From Acidimicrobiales bacterium (GTDB lineage: Bacteria > Actinomycetota > Acidimicrobiia > Acidimicrobiales > JAVJTC01): 64,000 nucleotides of DNA. Of this stretch, positions 33,047 to 41,975 are shown piece after piece. The number at the start of each line of letters is the position of its first letter. Positions within the stretch are counted from its first letter, which is position 1. The position numbers were made by a program, and so were the translations under genes. The DNA lies in assembly GCA_040219085.1 (NCBI GenBank), contig JAVJTC010000009.1, positions 100,539 through 164,538 of the forward strand, written 5' to 3'. The notes under the pieces were generated by a model. It saw only the letters and a program-made list of their open reading frames with translations. It was not told where the DNA came from and did not search any database.

Positions 33047-34659
33047 GACGGCACCGTCACCGATCGCCGGTCCCGGGCGAGGTGGTCGGCGAATCGGAGC
33101 GCGTTGGCTGCGATCGTCGCCGTCGGATTCACGCCCGACGAGGTAGGGAAAGTGCTGCCGTCGAAGATGAACAGGTTCTCAACATCGTGGGTTCGTCCCC
33201 ACTCGTCGACGACGGACGTCCCGGGGTCGGTTCCCATGCGGGCCGTGCCGAGCAGATGCCAGCCGGAGACATCGATGTTGGGCGTCGAGATGACCTCGTA
33301 GGCCCCCATCTCCCGCAACAGCTCCTCGGCCCGCTCGACCTGGAACCGGATCATCTTCTTCGAGTTCTCCGAGTTCCGATATGTGACCTTCGGCGCAGGA
33401 AGCCCACTCGAATCGGTGGCTGTCGCCGACAACGTGACCTGATTGGACTCCTCCGGCAGGTCCTCGCAGATGATCCCGACCATCGCCGAACGCCCGAGTC
33501 GCCGGCGCAGCGTGTCGTGGAAGTTCTCGCCCCAGACGTCGGCATCACCCCACAATCCGGGGAGCATCATGGCGAGCGGGGCTCCAGTCGGCATGAGCGC
33601 CCACTTGGCCCCTCGGACGAAGTCCCGGCTCTTGTCGGTCTCGTAGAACTCCATGATGTGCAGGTGCTGCCCCCAGGGGCCTCGCCAGCTCTCCAAGTCG
33701 TCTTCGAATACTCCGATAGAAGTCGCAAAGGGGTGCATCATGAGCCGCTTGCCCACGAGCCCCGATGAGTTCGCGAGGCCGTCAGAGTGTCCTGTCGTCT
33801 CTGACATCAGGAGCAGGCGTGGTGTTCCGATCCCGTTCGTACACAGGATGGTGACGTCTGCGTGTTGGACGTGCTCGACACCGTCCCCGTCGACGTAGAC
33901 GACGCCATCGGCGAGACCGTCGGACCCGACGATGACCTGTGAGACACGCGCCCCGGTCCTCAACTCCACCCCCTGCTTCACGAGCGCAGGCCAGTGCGTG
34001 CGGTCGACCGAGGCTTTTGCAGCGGTCGGACAGGCATACAGACACGAGGTGCGCTGCGCGCAGGGATTCAGCGCGCCGTGCTTGACCGTGGCGATCGCAT
34101 TGGTCGCGGGCCACCAGTGCCAACCCAGTCGGTTCAGGGCCTCGCCGCCAAGACGTCCGATCCGGTTCATGGGCACGGGTGGGAGCGGCGGAACGTGACC
34201 CTCGGGATAGCACGTGTCACCCTCGAGTCCCGACACCGCGAAGTCCTTCTCGACGGTGTCGTAGAAGGGGGCGAGATCCTCATAGCTGAACGGCCAGTCG
34301 TCGGCGACTCCATCCAGGGTCCGGACTGCGAAGTCAGATGGAAGGAACCGCTCCCAGTGGGCCGCATAAATCACGGTCCCACCACCCACGCCGTTGTACA
34401 TGAGCGCAGTGATCTCACTCTCAGCGTCGTCGACGGGATAGTCAGCTTCAGCTGCCCTCGCGTTGGGATCCCAGTTCCAATAGCGATTCGCGGTGATCTC
34501 GAAGTCGCTCTCGCCCGCCCGCGCCTTCGAGTAATCGGGCCAGTCACCCTGCTCCAGGGTCACGACTCTCAGTCCCTCGGCCGCCAGCCGCTTCGCCGCC
34601 ACCGCACCCGATGGTCCGGCTCCGACGATGACGACATCAGCACGCTGAGTACTCGCCAT
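33043..34659 (-). CDS. GMC-family FAD oxidoreductase
   Basis: A 538-residue flavoprotein from ATG 34659; the frame to 34803 overlaps the aldehyde dehydrogenase. FAD loop VVIVGAGPSGAVAAKRLAAEG lies at 9-29, the GVGGGTVIYAAHWERF loop follows, and four Cys lie in CAQRTSCLYACPTAA. The catalytic pair is His in SGWHLLGTARMG and Asn in GVNPTATIAANA. It resembles the large subunit of gluconate or fructose dehydrogenases, oxidising a sugar hydroxyl or sugar acid. It probably works with the overlapping small subunit; no cytochrome subunit is in the operon. Confidence 0.88.
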   Translation of the reverse strand: MASTQRADVVIVGAGPSGAVAAKRLAAEGLRVVTLEQGDWPDYSKARAGESDFEITANRYWNWDPNARAAEADYPVDDAESEITALMYNGVGGGTVIYAAHWERFLPSDFAVRTLDGVADDWPFSYEDLAPFYDTVEKDFAVSGLEGDTCYPEGHVPPLPPVPMNRIGRLGGEALNRLGWHWWPATNAIATVKHGALNPCAQRTSCLYACPTAAKASVDRTHWPALVKQGVELRTGARVSQVIVGSDGLADGVVYVDGDGVEHVQHADVTILCTNGIGTPRLLLMSETTGHSDGLANSSGLVGKRLMMHPFATSIGVFEDDLESWRGPWGQHLHIMEFYETDKSRDFVRGAKWALMPTGAPLAMMLPGLWGDADVWGENFHDTLRRRLGRSAMVGIICEDLPEESNQVTLSATATDSSGLPAPKVTYRNSENSKKMIRFQVERAEELLREMGAYEVISTPNIDVSGWHLLGTARMGTDPGTSVVDEWGRTHDVENLFIFDGSTFPTSSGVNPTATIAANALRFADHLARDRRSVTVPS

Positions 34660-34687
34660 CACACCCACCCGCTCTCGTCTCGACGGA

Positions 34688-36142
34688 TCACCACGGGTAC
34701 TCCACCGGCTGACGGGCGACCGAGATCCACTGCCGCTCCGTGAAGTGCTCGAGGTTCGCAGAGCCTCCAGTCGGTCGACCCAGTCCTGACAGTCCGATTC
34801 CACCGAACGGCACGTTCGGCTCCACGAGAGTCGTCACGTCGTTGACATGGACCATGCCTGAGTGGACTCTCTCCGCCAGCGCGAGCCCACGCATCGGATC
34901 GCCCGTGACGATCGAGTTGACGAGCCCATAGTCGGTCCGGTTGACCAGCTCGAGCGCCTCCTCCTCCGTGTCGACGACGGTGATCGGCGCGATGGGAGCG
35001 AACAGCTCCTCACGGAACGCCGTGTTGTCAGCCGAGACACCGCCGAGAACCGTGGGCGCCATGAACAGGCCTTCATGTGTTCCTCCTTGGAGCACTGAGG
35101 CGCCCTCGGTCGTCGCCGATCCGAGTAGCGAGACCGCTCGTTCGAGTTGGCGCTGATTGATGATCGGCCCCATTCCCACGTTCGGATCGGTCGGATCGCC
35201 GACCGGAATCCCCGCTGCTCGGCGCACCAGAGACTCGGTGTACGCATCGGCGACGGATGACATCACGATGTGGCGCCCGGCCGTGATGCACGTCTGGCCC
35301 TGGTAGTTGAAGGCAGCGAACGCTCCGATCATTGCCGCATGCTCCGGATCAGCGTCGTCCAGAACCAACAACGCGTTGTTGCCACCCATCTCGAGGCTCA
35401 CGCGCTTGAGCTGCTCCGCGGCGAGCATGTTGATCCGGCGACCGACGGCGGTCGACCCGGTGAAGTGGATCATCGCGACATCGGCGTGGGTCACGAGCGG
35501 CTCACCCACAGCGTCGCCTTCGCCCGTGACCACGTTGAACACGCCCGCCGGGACCCCGGCATCGTCGAGAATCTCGGCGAGGAGCTGACCACCGCTGATG
35601 GGAGTGTCCGGGGCGGGCTTGAGGACCACGGCGTTCCCGACCGCCAATGCGGGAGCAAGCGTGTAGACACCGAGCACGACTGGGAAGTTCCACGGCGTGA
35701 TGATGCCGACCGTTCCGAGAGGCATCCGCCGGACGAGGTTCATCTTCCCCGGCATGGCCGAAGGCAGGATTTCGCCTCCCGTCCGAGCGGCCAACTCAGC
35801 CGCCTGATAGAGGTAGCTCGCACCGGCCCACACCTCGTACTCGGCCTTGGCGGCGATCGCGCCGGTCTCCCGCACAATCACGTCGATCAACTCCGCGCTG
35901 CGCCCCTCGATCCCGGCAGCAGCAGCCCGAAGGACCGCGGCCCTGGCTGTATACGGCGCGGCCGCCCATTCGTGACGGCTGCGCTCCGCGGCCGCAACTG
36001 CACGATCCACCTCGTGAGCGCCGCCGACGGCCGCAGTTCCCATCACGGCCCCGGTGGCCTTCTCGAGGACGTCGACCTGCTCGGCCGATTCGCTGGCGAC
36101 GAAGGCACCATCGATGTAGTGGCAGCCAGACGAGCGTCCCAT
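34688..36142 (-). CDS. aldehyde dehydrogenase (benzaldehyde/vanillin type)
   Basis: A 484-residue aldehyde dehydrogenase. PWNFPVVLGVYTLAPALA, FTGSTAVGRRI, the base Glu in LEMGGNNALLVLD and the nucleophile Cys in YQGQTCITAGRH are all intact. The DALD-like N-terminus and QGQTC loop are typical of aromatic aldehyde dehydrogenases. It is the first gene of the 14-kb island operon, with a GGGGGGATA ribosome-binding site. An aromatic-type aldehyde dehydrogenase in a uronic-acid operon suggests the imported compound could be a glycoside with an aromatic or aldehyde-bearing aglycone. Confidence 0.88.
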   Translation of the reverse strand: MGRSSGCHYIDGAFVASESAEQVDVLEKATGAVMGTAAVGGAHEVDRAVAAAERSRHEWAAAPYTARAAVLRAAAAGIEGRSAELIDVIVRETGAIAAKAEYEVWAGASYLYQAAELAARTGGEILPSAMPGKMNLVRRMPLGTVGIITPWNFPVVLGVYTLAPALAVGNAVVLKPAPDTPISGGQLLAEILDDAGVPAGVFNVVTGEGDAVGEPLVTHADVAMIHFTGSTAVGRRINMLAAEQLKRVSLEMGGNNALLVLDDADPEHAAMIGAFAAFNYQGQTCITAGRHIVMSSVADAYTESLVRRAAGIPVGDPTDPNVGMGPIINQRQLERAVSLLGSATTEGASVLQGGTHEGLFMAPTVLGGVSADNTAFREELFAPIAPITVVDTEEEALELVNRTDYGLVNSIVTGDPMRGLALAERVHSGMVHVNDVTTLVEPNVPFGGIGLSGLGRPTGGSANLEHFTERQWISVARQPVEYPW

Positions 36143-36162
36143 TATCCCCCCAAGTGGTAAGT

Positions 36163-36171
36163 GGTCAGACC
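36163..36171. promoter_or_regulatory. candidate GntR-type operator in the island promoter region
   Basis: GGTCAGACC, preceded by TGGTAAG-T, lies 20 bases before the first gene of the operon in the only sizeable upstream spacer. FCD-type GntR regulators often bind short GGTC/GACC-like inverted repeats, so this is a candidate site for the regulator at 25867-26586. The match is short and could be chance. Confidence 0.35.
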
Positions 36172-36235
36172 TCTGTGCTCTTGCCGGTTTTAGCCCCGCC
36201 GCCCGCCGAAGTCAAGCGCGCGAGGAGCTAGCCGA

Positions 36236-37159
36236 TCAGGCCTCCTCGCCGCCCTGGGCCCGATCGATCGGGCGCATCATGCAGACCGCCTGGGGGATGT
36301 CCACCCACCGGCCCCACGGCGCCGCGTCGACGAAGCCCTCCCGCCGGTAGGCCGCAACGGCCTCGGGCTGGCGGTCCCCGGCCACCAGGTACAGCGCGTC
36401 GTAGCCGGCTTCGGCGGCCAGCGCGTCGACAGCTGCGAGTAGGAGCTGTACCAGGCCCCTCCCCCTCATCTCGGGCCTCACGTACATCCGCTTCAGTTCG
36501 GCCCGCCCGTCAGGTAGCCGTCGCACGGCGCCACACCCCGCGGGGACCCCGTCCACACGGACGACGACGAACCTCCCCCAACCCTCGACGATCTCGGCCG
36601 GGCTCTCGACGTCGGTCATTCCCGGGTAGCGAGACCGCAGATCGTGAAGGAGTTCCGCGACGAGCTCGACCAGTGCCGGATCATCGATGTCAGCCGAGTC
36701 CACGTGGACGGGCTGTGGTCCCGCCGGGCGCATCATCACCACGTGGGGGATCCCGTCCTCGGTGAAGCGGTCGGGGACCGCGCCTGCGTCGAAGCCGAAC
36801 CGCGCGTACCAGTGCTCCAGGTGGGCCTGGGCGCGCACCATCGCGGGACCATCGATCCCGGCCAAGGCCCCCACGACCAGGCGGGCCGACAGTCCCCGAC
36901 CGCGCACGTCGGGACGGGTGACGACCCGGCCGATCCGTGCAACGCCGTCCGTCCCGTCGAGGGTCCGCAGGGCTGCGGCGATCCCGGACGGGTCGCGGAA
37001 CCAGTGGTGGGTGGTGCCGGTGTCGAGATCACGGCCGTCGATGTCCGCGTAGGCGCACTGCTGCTCGACGACGAAGATGTCCCCCCGCAGCCTCAAGATG
37101 TCGTGAAGGTCCGCAGCGCCCACCTCGGGGGCCGGGACCCGATGGAAATCGACGATCAC
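36236..37159 (-). CDS. fusion of ElaA-type and second GNAT acetyltransferase domains
   Basis: A 307-residue protein from GTG 37159; the much longer open frame to 38566 is antisense to the P450. The N-terminal domain is ElaA-like (RLRGDIFVVEQQCAYADIDGRDLD, then RIGRVVTRPDVRGRGLSARL). The C-terminal domain (about 160-300) is a second GNAT with the acetyl-CoA loop MYVRPEMRGRGLVQLLL. Substrates are unknown. Codons near its 3' end lie in the 112-bp sequence duplicated at 21659. Its present last codons (DRAQGGEEA) differ from the ending encoded at the other copy (RLA). Confidence 0.85.
   Translation of the reverse strand: MIVDFHRVPAPEVGAADLHDILRLRGDIFVVEQQCAYADIDGRDLDTGTTHHWFRDPSGIAAALRTLDGTDGVARIGRVVTRPDVRGRGLSARLVVGALAGIDGPAMVRAQAHLEHWYARFGFDAGAVPDRFTEDGIPHVVMMRPAGPQPVHVDSADIDDPALVELVAELLHDLRSRYPGMTDVESPAEIVEGWGRFVVVRVDGVPAGCGAVRRLPDGRAELKRMYVRPEMRGRGLVQLLLAAVDALAAEAGYDALYLVAGDRQPEAVAAYRREGFVDAAPWGRWVDIPQAVCMMRPIDRAQGGEEA
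36267..36378. repeat. 112-bp direct repeat, right copy
   Basis: This is the partner of 21659-21770, with 100 percent identity. It lies within the acetyltransferase coding sequence, starting 31 bases from its 3' end. Recombination between the two copies would remove 14,608 bp containing exactly the 12-gene operon and would give the acetyltransferase gene the alternative 3' end found at 21646-21658. Confidence 0.92.
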
Positions 37160-37288
37160 ACGACAAGGTTGCCAGCTCCCGGCGCCGGCGCGACGCGCGG
37201 AGACGAAGGTGCGGCGACCACGTCCGGGGTGCGAAACTGCACTCCGGCAGTCGTCATCGCGGACGGCGGCGAAGAGGGGGACACCGAC

Positions 37289-38506
37289 GTGGCCACGACA
37301 CTCACCGAACGGTTCGACGAGATCCTGAAGGGCGGACCGGGCGATCTCAGCGGCTTCTACCGCGACGCGCGCGCCGACGGCGGCATCTTCTGGAGCGACG
37401 CCTTCGGCGGCTGGGTGGCCTCGCGCTATGACGACGTGTCCCGCGTGTTGAACGACGAGGAGTACTTCGGCCCCCTCATGGCCGGATCGGGCAGCTCGAT
37501 CATCCACGGTCGCACCATCTTGCACATGGAGGGCGTGGAGCACCGTCGCAAGAGCGCGATCCTCTCGAAGTACCTCCGCAGCCCCCGGCTGTTGGAAGGC
37601 CCCCAGCGTGAGTTCGTGCGCAAGCTCTCCGTGGAACTCCTCGACGCCCTGCCCGACGGGCCGGTCGACCTGAAGCCGGCCTTCACCACCCCCCTGCCGT
37701 TGCAGGTGACCGCGTGGATCATGGACATCGAGGAGGCACCGGACTTCCGCGAGACCTACGACCGCATCGTGGCCGGCGGTGCGTCCAACCTGAGCGGCGA
37801 CCCCGAGGTCCACCGCCGTGCACTCGAGGCACGCACCAAGTTGTTCGACTTCGTCACGCCGCTCATCGCGCAGCGCCGCGAGAACCCGGGCGAGGACCTG
37901 CTGTCCACGCTGTGCGCCACCGAGTACGAGGGCGAGACGCTCTCCGACGACGAGATCCGCTCGTTCTGTTCCTTCCTGCTGGCGGCGGGCGTCGAGACCA
38001 CCGACCGGTCGATGTCGTCGCTGCTGAAGAAGCTCTTCTCGGAGCCGGAGCTGTGGTCTCGCCTCCAGGCGGACCGTTCGCTCATCCCCTCGGCCTGCGC
38101 GGAGGGCCTGCGGTGGGCTCCGCCCGTGCACGCCATCTCCAGGGGCGTTCGCACCGAGACCGAGTTGTCCGGCCAGATGGTCGAACCCGACCAGCGTGTG
38201 GTCGTCCTGTTGGCCTCGGCCAACCGCGACGAGGACCACTGGGACGACCCCGACGACTTCGTGCTCGACCGCTTCGCCGAGTCCGCCGACCGCCAATTCT
38301 CCGCGAAGGCCCAGATCCTCTCGTTCGGTCACGGCCGACACCTCTGCACGGGATCGCTGCTGGCCCGTCTGGAGATGCTCGAGGGCCTCGAGTTCCTGCT
38401 GGACCGCTACGACGGCGCCACGTTCCCGAACGGCGTCCCCGACGACCTCGGCTACGTGCTGCGGTCCCCGGAGCACCTCACGGTGCAGCTCCAGCCCACG
38501 AGCTGA
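37289..38506 (+). CDS. cytochrome P450
   Basis: A 405-residue P450 from GTG 37289 with a GAAGAGGGGGA ribosome-binding site; the open frame upstream to 36644 runs antisense over the GNAT gene. The I-helix motif is AGVETTD, the ExxR is EGLRWAP, and the heme loop is FGHGRHLCTGSLLARLE. MEGVEHRRKSAILSKYL is the C-helix. The conserved acid before the Thr pair is Glu, as in some CYP families. Redox partners are not adjacent. It stands alone, divergent from the GNAT gene. Confidence 0.92.
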   Translation: MATTLTERFDEILKGGPGDLSGFYRDARADGGIFWSDAFGGWVASRYDDVSRVLNDEEYFGPLMAGSGSSIIHGRTILHMEGVEHRRKSAILSKYLRSPRLLEGPQREFVRKLSVELLDALPDGPVDLKPAFTTPLPLQVTAWIMDIEEAPDFRETYDRIVAGGASNLSGDPEVHRRALEARTKLFDFVTPLIAQRRENPGEDLLSTLCATEYEGETLSDDEIRSFCSFLLAAGVETTDRSMSSLLKKLFSEPELWSRLQADRSLIPSACAEGLRWAPPVHAISRGVRTETELSGQMVEPDQRVVVLLASANRDEDHWDDPDDFVLDRFAESADRQFSAKAQILSFGHGRHLCTGSLLARLEMLEGLEFLLDRYDGATFPNGVPDDLGYVLRSPEHLTVQLQPTS

Positions 38507-38522
38507 GGAAGCCCGGACCGGC

Positions 38523-38753
38523 TCACGGCGGCTCCGTGCCAAGGGTGAGCAGGTCTCCCGGTTCACAGGCCAGGGCGTCGCAGATGGCAGTCAGAGTAGA
38601 GAATCGGATCGCTCTGGCGCGGTCGTTCTTGAGGATCGAGAGGTTGACGACCGTGATGCCAACCCTCTCGGCGAGCTCGGTGAGCGTGAGCCCACTGCGG
38701 TCCAGGAGTTCGTCGAGGTTGCACCGCACCCGGTGAGGTTCGTCGACGGGCAT
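38523..38753 (-). CDS. small XRE-type helix-turn-helix regulator
   Basis: A 76-residue Cro/C1-like protein: LDELLDRSGLTLTELAERVGITVVNLSILKNDRARAIRFSTL, then CDALACEPGDLL. This is the YozG-type regulator that regularly follows a DUF2975 membrane protein gene. Its start overlaps the DUF2975 stop by one base (TGATG), so the two are co-translated. The AT-rich palindromes upstream of the pair are its probable binding sites. Confidence 0.85.
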   Translation of the reverse strand: MPVDEPHRVRCNLDELLDRSGLTLTELAERVGITVVNLSILKNDRARAIRFSTLTAICDALACEPGDLLTLGTEPP

Positions 38754-39454
38754 CAGATCGTCGCCCGGGCCTCGTCGCTCAGATCGACGCCCAGGTGCCA
38801 GACACCTGCGAGTACGGCCAGGACCGTGCTCGCAGCGAGCGCAACGAGGGTCGACGTGAGTGAGAGCTGTGTCTCGACGAGGTCCGAGGCCGCTGACCGG
38901 CCGACCATCCACCCGTCGATCAGCTGCGGGCCCAGCCCGGCGACGGTACCCCCCACGGCGGCCACGGCAGCGAGCACCCAGAGCCGCCGCTCGTTGCGGC
39001 GGTTGAAGGGGTCGCCGTCGTGCAACGAGCGGACGAGCCCGAGGAGAACGAGGGCGGCCAGGCCGGCGACCAGCGGTGCGACGACACGTGAGACCGTCCA
39101 CGCCGCCCGTTCCAGACCGCTCGGCGTCAACAGCGCGACCTGCGCGACCACCGGGCCCGTCAACTCTGCCGGACTCCGGCCGCTCGCGATGTCGCGACTC
39201 CCATCGACGGTGTCGCGGGTGGTCAGGTCCCCGGTGAGCTCGACAGGGAACGCGAGTTCCGCCTCGATGGACATCATGTCGTTGTCGGCGAGAACAGAAA
39301 GAGGACTGGATCCGTCGATGAGGCCGAGGCCATGGACCCCGACGACCACCGAGATCACGGTGAGGGCGGCCGCGACGGCCGCAGCGGCCAGCGCGACCTC
39401 GCTGATCCTGAGGATGACGTCGAACCGGGGACGATCGGCTTGGAGGGCGGACAT
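38753..39454 (-). CDS. DUF2975-family membrane protein
   Basis: A 233-residue protein starting at ATG 39454 (an in-frame TTG at 39478 is an alternative). It has four hydrophobic segments (about 15-41, 117-139, 155-174 and 200-220), with an extracytoplasmic loop of about 70 residues between the first two and the motif LHDGDPFNRRNERRL in a cytoplasmic loop. This is the DUF2975 layout, always linked to a small XRE regulator. The function is unknown. It may sense or modulate the paired regulator at the membrane. Confidence 0.8.
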   Translation of the reverse strand: MSALQADRPRFDVILRISEVALAAAAVAAALTVISVVVGVHGLGLIDGSSPLSVLADNDMMSIEAELAFPVELTGDLTTRDTVDGSRDIASGRSPAELTGPVVAQVALLTPSGLERAAWTVSRVVAPLVAGLAALVLLGLVRSLHDGDPFNRRNERRLWVLAAVAAVGGTVAGLGPQLIDGWMVGRSAASDLVETQLSLTSTLVALAASTVLAVLAGVWHLGVDLSDEARATI

Positions 39455-39478
39455 CGGGCAGCTCTTTCGTTGGGTCAA

Positions 39479-39523
39479 GTTATCGATTATCGATAACAGA
39501 TGACCGGAGCGTACATATCGATA
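39479..39523. promoter_or_regulatory. AT-rich operator region of the DUF2975/XRE pair
   Basis: GTTATCGAT-T-ATCGATAAC is a perfect 9-bp inverted repeat (39479-39497), and a second palindrome TATCGATA sits at 39516-39523. This is the most AT-rich stretch of the surrounding DNA. It lies 24 bases before the membrane protein start, as expected for promoter and autoregulatory operator. Confidence 0.65.
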
Positions 39524-39555
39524 AACAATATGTCAACGGCGCGCGCCGACCGGGA

Positions 39556-41145
39556 TCACTCCTTCGGCGGGTGGATGCCCATGGCCTCGCGGTCATGGGC
39601 GCCGTCGGTACCCATGTCGCGCAGCTTGAACTTCCGGATGCGTTGGGTGGGGGTCCGGGGAAGCTCGTCGAGGAACCGCGCGTACCGGGGCACGGCGTGG
39701 CGGGGCATCGTCTCGCACAGTGTGTGGAACATCGCCTCGACGTCGACCGTGGCGCCGTCGTCGAGGACGATCGCCACCATGACGTCCTCCTCGGTCTCGG
39801 ACACATCGGAGGGGACCGCGTAGGCGCCCACCTCCTTCACACCCTCGATGGCCCGCACCGCGTCCTCGACGAAGAACGACGAGATGTTCTCGCCCCGGCG
39901 TCGGATGGAGTCCTTCATCCTGTCGGAGAAGACGAAGTACCCGTCCTCGTCGAGATAGGCGCCGTCACCGGAGTGGAACCACAGGTTGCGCCAACTCTCC
40001 ACCGTCGCCTCGGGACGGTTCCAGTAGCCCTGGAAGATCGCGTAGGGCTCGGTGGGCCGCCACACGGCCTCGCCGATGGTCCCCGTCGGAACGGGATTGT
40101 CGAACTCGTCGACGATCTGCACCTCGACCTGGCGACAGATCGGCCCCATGGTCCCCAACTTGGGCGGCCCGGTGCCGAGACCGGAACCGAGACCGATCTC
40201 CGTGGAGCCGTAGACCTCGTAGAGCTTCACTCCGAAGCGTTCCTGCCACGGCTCGATGAGCGACCGTGGCGCCGAGGATCCGAAGGCGCGCGTCAGCGAG
40301 TGCGCGGTCTCGATCGCTGAGGGCTCGTTGTCCCACAGGAACTGGATGACGGCTCCGAAGTAGCCCATCCACGTCGCGCCGCTCGTGGCGATGTCATCCC
40401 AGAACCCGCTCGCGGAGAAGCCGTTGCGCAACACGACGGGGTTGCCGACCCAGAAGGCGGCCTGGGTGCACGCGGAGCGCCCCATCTGGTGGAACAGAGG
40501 GAACATCGAGTAGCAGACGTCGTCGTCGGTGAGGTCGAGACCCTCGACGAAGGGGACGAGGTAGTAACAGGAGCTCACGTTGTTGTGCATGACGCCCTTG
40601 GCGGGGCCCGTCGTGCCCGAGGTGTACATGATGTAGGTGAGGTCGGTGTCGGCACGGTCGACGAGCGGGACCGGGTCATGGGCGAGGCCGTCGGTCAGGT
40701 CGTACACACCGAGGCCGTCGGGCGCATTCGCACCGGCGGTTCCTACCACCACAACCTTCTCCAGCGTGGGCAGGTCGATGTGGTCGAGGCGGTCGACCCA
40801 GCGTGCATCGATGACCAGGATCTTGGAGCCGGAGTCCCGGAGGATGTGTTCGAGGAAGACGCCCTTGTACTCGTTGTTGATGGGGACGTCGATGGCATTG
40901 ACCCAGACGATGCCGTACCAGACCGCCATGTAGTCGATCGACGTCGGCAGCATCGTCGCGACCCGGTCCCCGGGGCCCACACCGAGTCCACCGAGGAACC
41001 CCCCGACCCGGGCCGCACGGTCGACGAGGTCCACCCAGGAAAGGTCGCCGTCGTGGCTGAAGACGGCGGTCTCGTCACCGAACTTCTCGGCACGGTCGGT
41101 GAGGATCGACGACACGATCCAGTCACCCTCGTAGACCCGGCTCAT
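39556..41145 (-). CDS. AMP-dependent acyl-CoA synthetase/ligase
   Basis: A 529-residue ANL-superfamily enzyme from ATG 41145, with a GAGGGGGAACC site. The P-loop-like YTSGTTGPAKGV, the A5 motif YEVYGSTEIG, the A7 SGD motif WFHSGDGAYLDEDGYFVFSDRMKD and the A8 hinge RRRGENIS are present. The catalytic A10 Lys is probably in PTQRIRKFKL. It activates a carboxylate via acyl-AMP to a CoA thioester, and resembles CaiC/medium-chain ligases. The substrate is unknown. It is monocistronic and divergent from the mycothiol-type gene. Confidence 0.88.
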   Translation of the reverse strand: MSRVYEGDWIVSSILTDRAEKFGDETAVFSHDGDLSWVDLVDRAARVGGFLGGLGVGPGDRVATMLPTSIDYMAVWYGIVWVNAIDVPINNEYKGVFLEHILRDSGSKILVIDARWVDRLDHIDLPTLEKVVVVGTAGANAPDGLGVYDLTDGLAHDPVPLVDRADTDLTYIMYTSGTTGPAKGVMHNNVSSCYYLVPFVEGLDLTDDDVCYSMFPLFHQMGRSACTQAAFWVGNPVVLRNGFSASGFWDDIATSGATWMGYFGAVIQFLWDNEPSAIETAHSLTRAFGSSAPRSLIEPWQERFGVKLYEVYGSTEIGLGSGLGTGPPKLGTMGPICRQVEVQIVDEFDNPVPTGTIGEAVWRPTEPYAIFQGYWNRPEATVESWRNLWFHSGDGAYLDEDGYFVFSDRMKDSIRRRGENISSFFVEDAVRAIEGVKEVGAYAVPSDVSETEEDVMVAIVLDDGATVDVEAMFHTLCETMPRHAVPRYARFLDELPRTPTQRIRKFKLRDMGTDGAHDREAMGIHPPKE

Positions 41146-41243
41146 GGTTCCCCCTCGACTCGACACCAGTGCGCCCGGACCGTAGAGCGTGCAGCTCCCC
41201 GGCGAGAAGTGCGGGCCGCGGCGGCTGCGGGTAGAAACGACTG

Positions 41244-41975
41244 ATGGACCCAGCCACGTACCTGCCCGTCATCGAGGCCGAGTCGGCCCATGTCCGGAAC
41301 CAGGCTCTGAGGGAGCCGACCGCGCCGGTGCCCCACTGTCCGGAATGGGACTGTGCCACCCTCCTGGTCCACCTCGGCAACGTGTACCGCTTCATCGCCG
41401 CGCTCGTCTCGGCGGCTCCGGGTTCACCCGAGGAAGTCCCCGCACGCACGACCGAAGAGCCGTCGGCAGCCGATCTCACCGGCTGGTTCGATGCTGCACG
41501 ATTCCGCGTGATCGACGCGTTGGCCGGGGCGGGGACGAGCACGGCGATGTGGACCTGGTCCGAGGCACGCGACTCCGGCTTCTTCCACCGCCGCATGGCG
41601 CACGAGTCGACGATGCACCGCCTCGATGCGGACCTCGCGGTGGACGGCTCGCTCGGCGTCGTCGACCCGGCGTTCGCGTCGGACGGCATCGACGAGTTCG
41701 TCCACGTCGGGCTGCGCCACTCGCTACGCCGGCCGGAACGGACCTACGCGGACGGTTCGCTGCACCTGCACTGCACCGACACCGAAGGCGAATGGATGGT
41801 CGTCCCGGACGGATCAGGTGGCGTCACCGTCACACGCGAGCACGCCAAGGGCGACGTGGCCGTAAGGGGCCCCGCCGTCAACATCTTGCGGTACGTGTGG
41901 GGCCGCGAGCGCGAGAACGTCGACGTCTTCGGCGACGAGGATCTCGCCGACGCCTGGGCCCGGTGCAGTCCCTGA
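41244..41975 (+). CDS. maleylpyruvate isomerase-family (mycothiol-dependent, DinB-like) protein
   Basis: A 243-residue protein. The N-terminal domain has the actinobacterial signature VPHCPEWDCATLLVHLGNVYRF, and RRMAHESTMHRLDAD supplies the metal-binding His of the DinB-like four-helix bundle. The C-terminal MDMPI-C-like part has VRGPAVNILRYVWGR. Characterised relatives are mycothiol-dependent maleylpyruvate isomerases, but most members have unknown substrates. Presence of the family supports an actinobacterial host. Confidence 0.82.
   Translation: MDPATYLPVIEAESAHVRNQALREPTAPVPHCPEWDCATLLVHLGNVYRFIAALVSAAPGSPEEVPARTTEEPSAADLTGWFDAARFRVIDALAGAGTSTAMWTWSEARDSGFFHRRMAHESTMHRLDADLAVDGSLGVVDPAFASDGIDEFVHVGLRHSLRRPERTYADGSLHLHCTDTEGEWMVVPDGSGGVTVTREHAKGDVAVRGPAVNILRYVWGRERENVDVFGDEDLADAWARCSP

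Noticed and set aside
37160..38566. N-terminal extension of the GNAT protein across the P450 gene
   Set aside because: This part is antisense to the P450, and the GNAT domain starts properly at GTG 37159.
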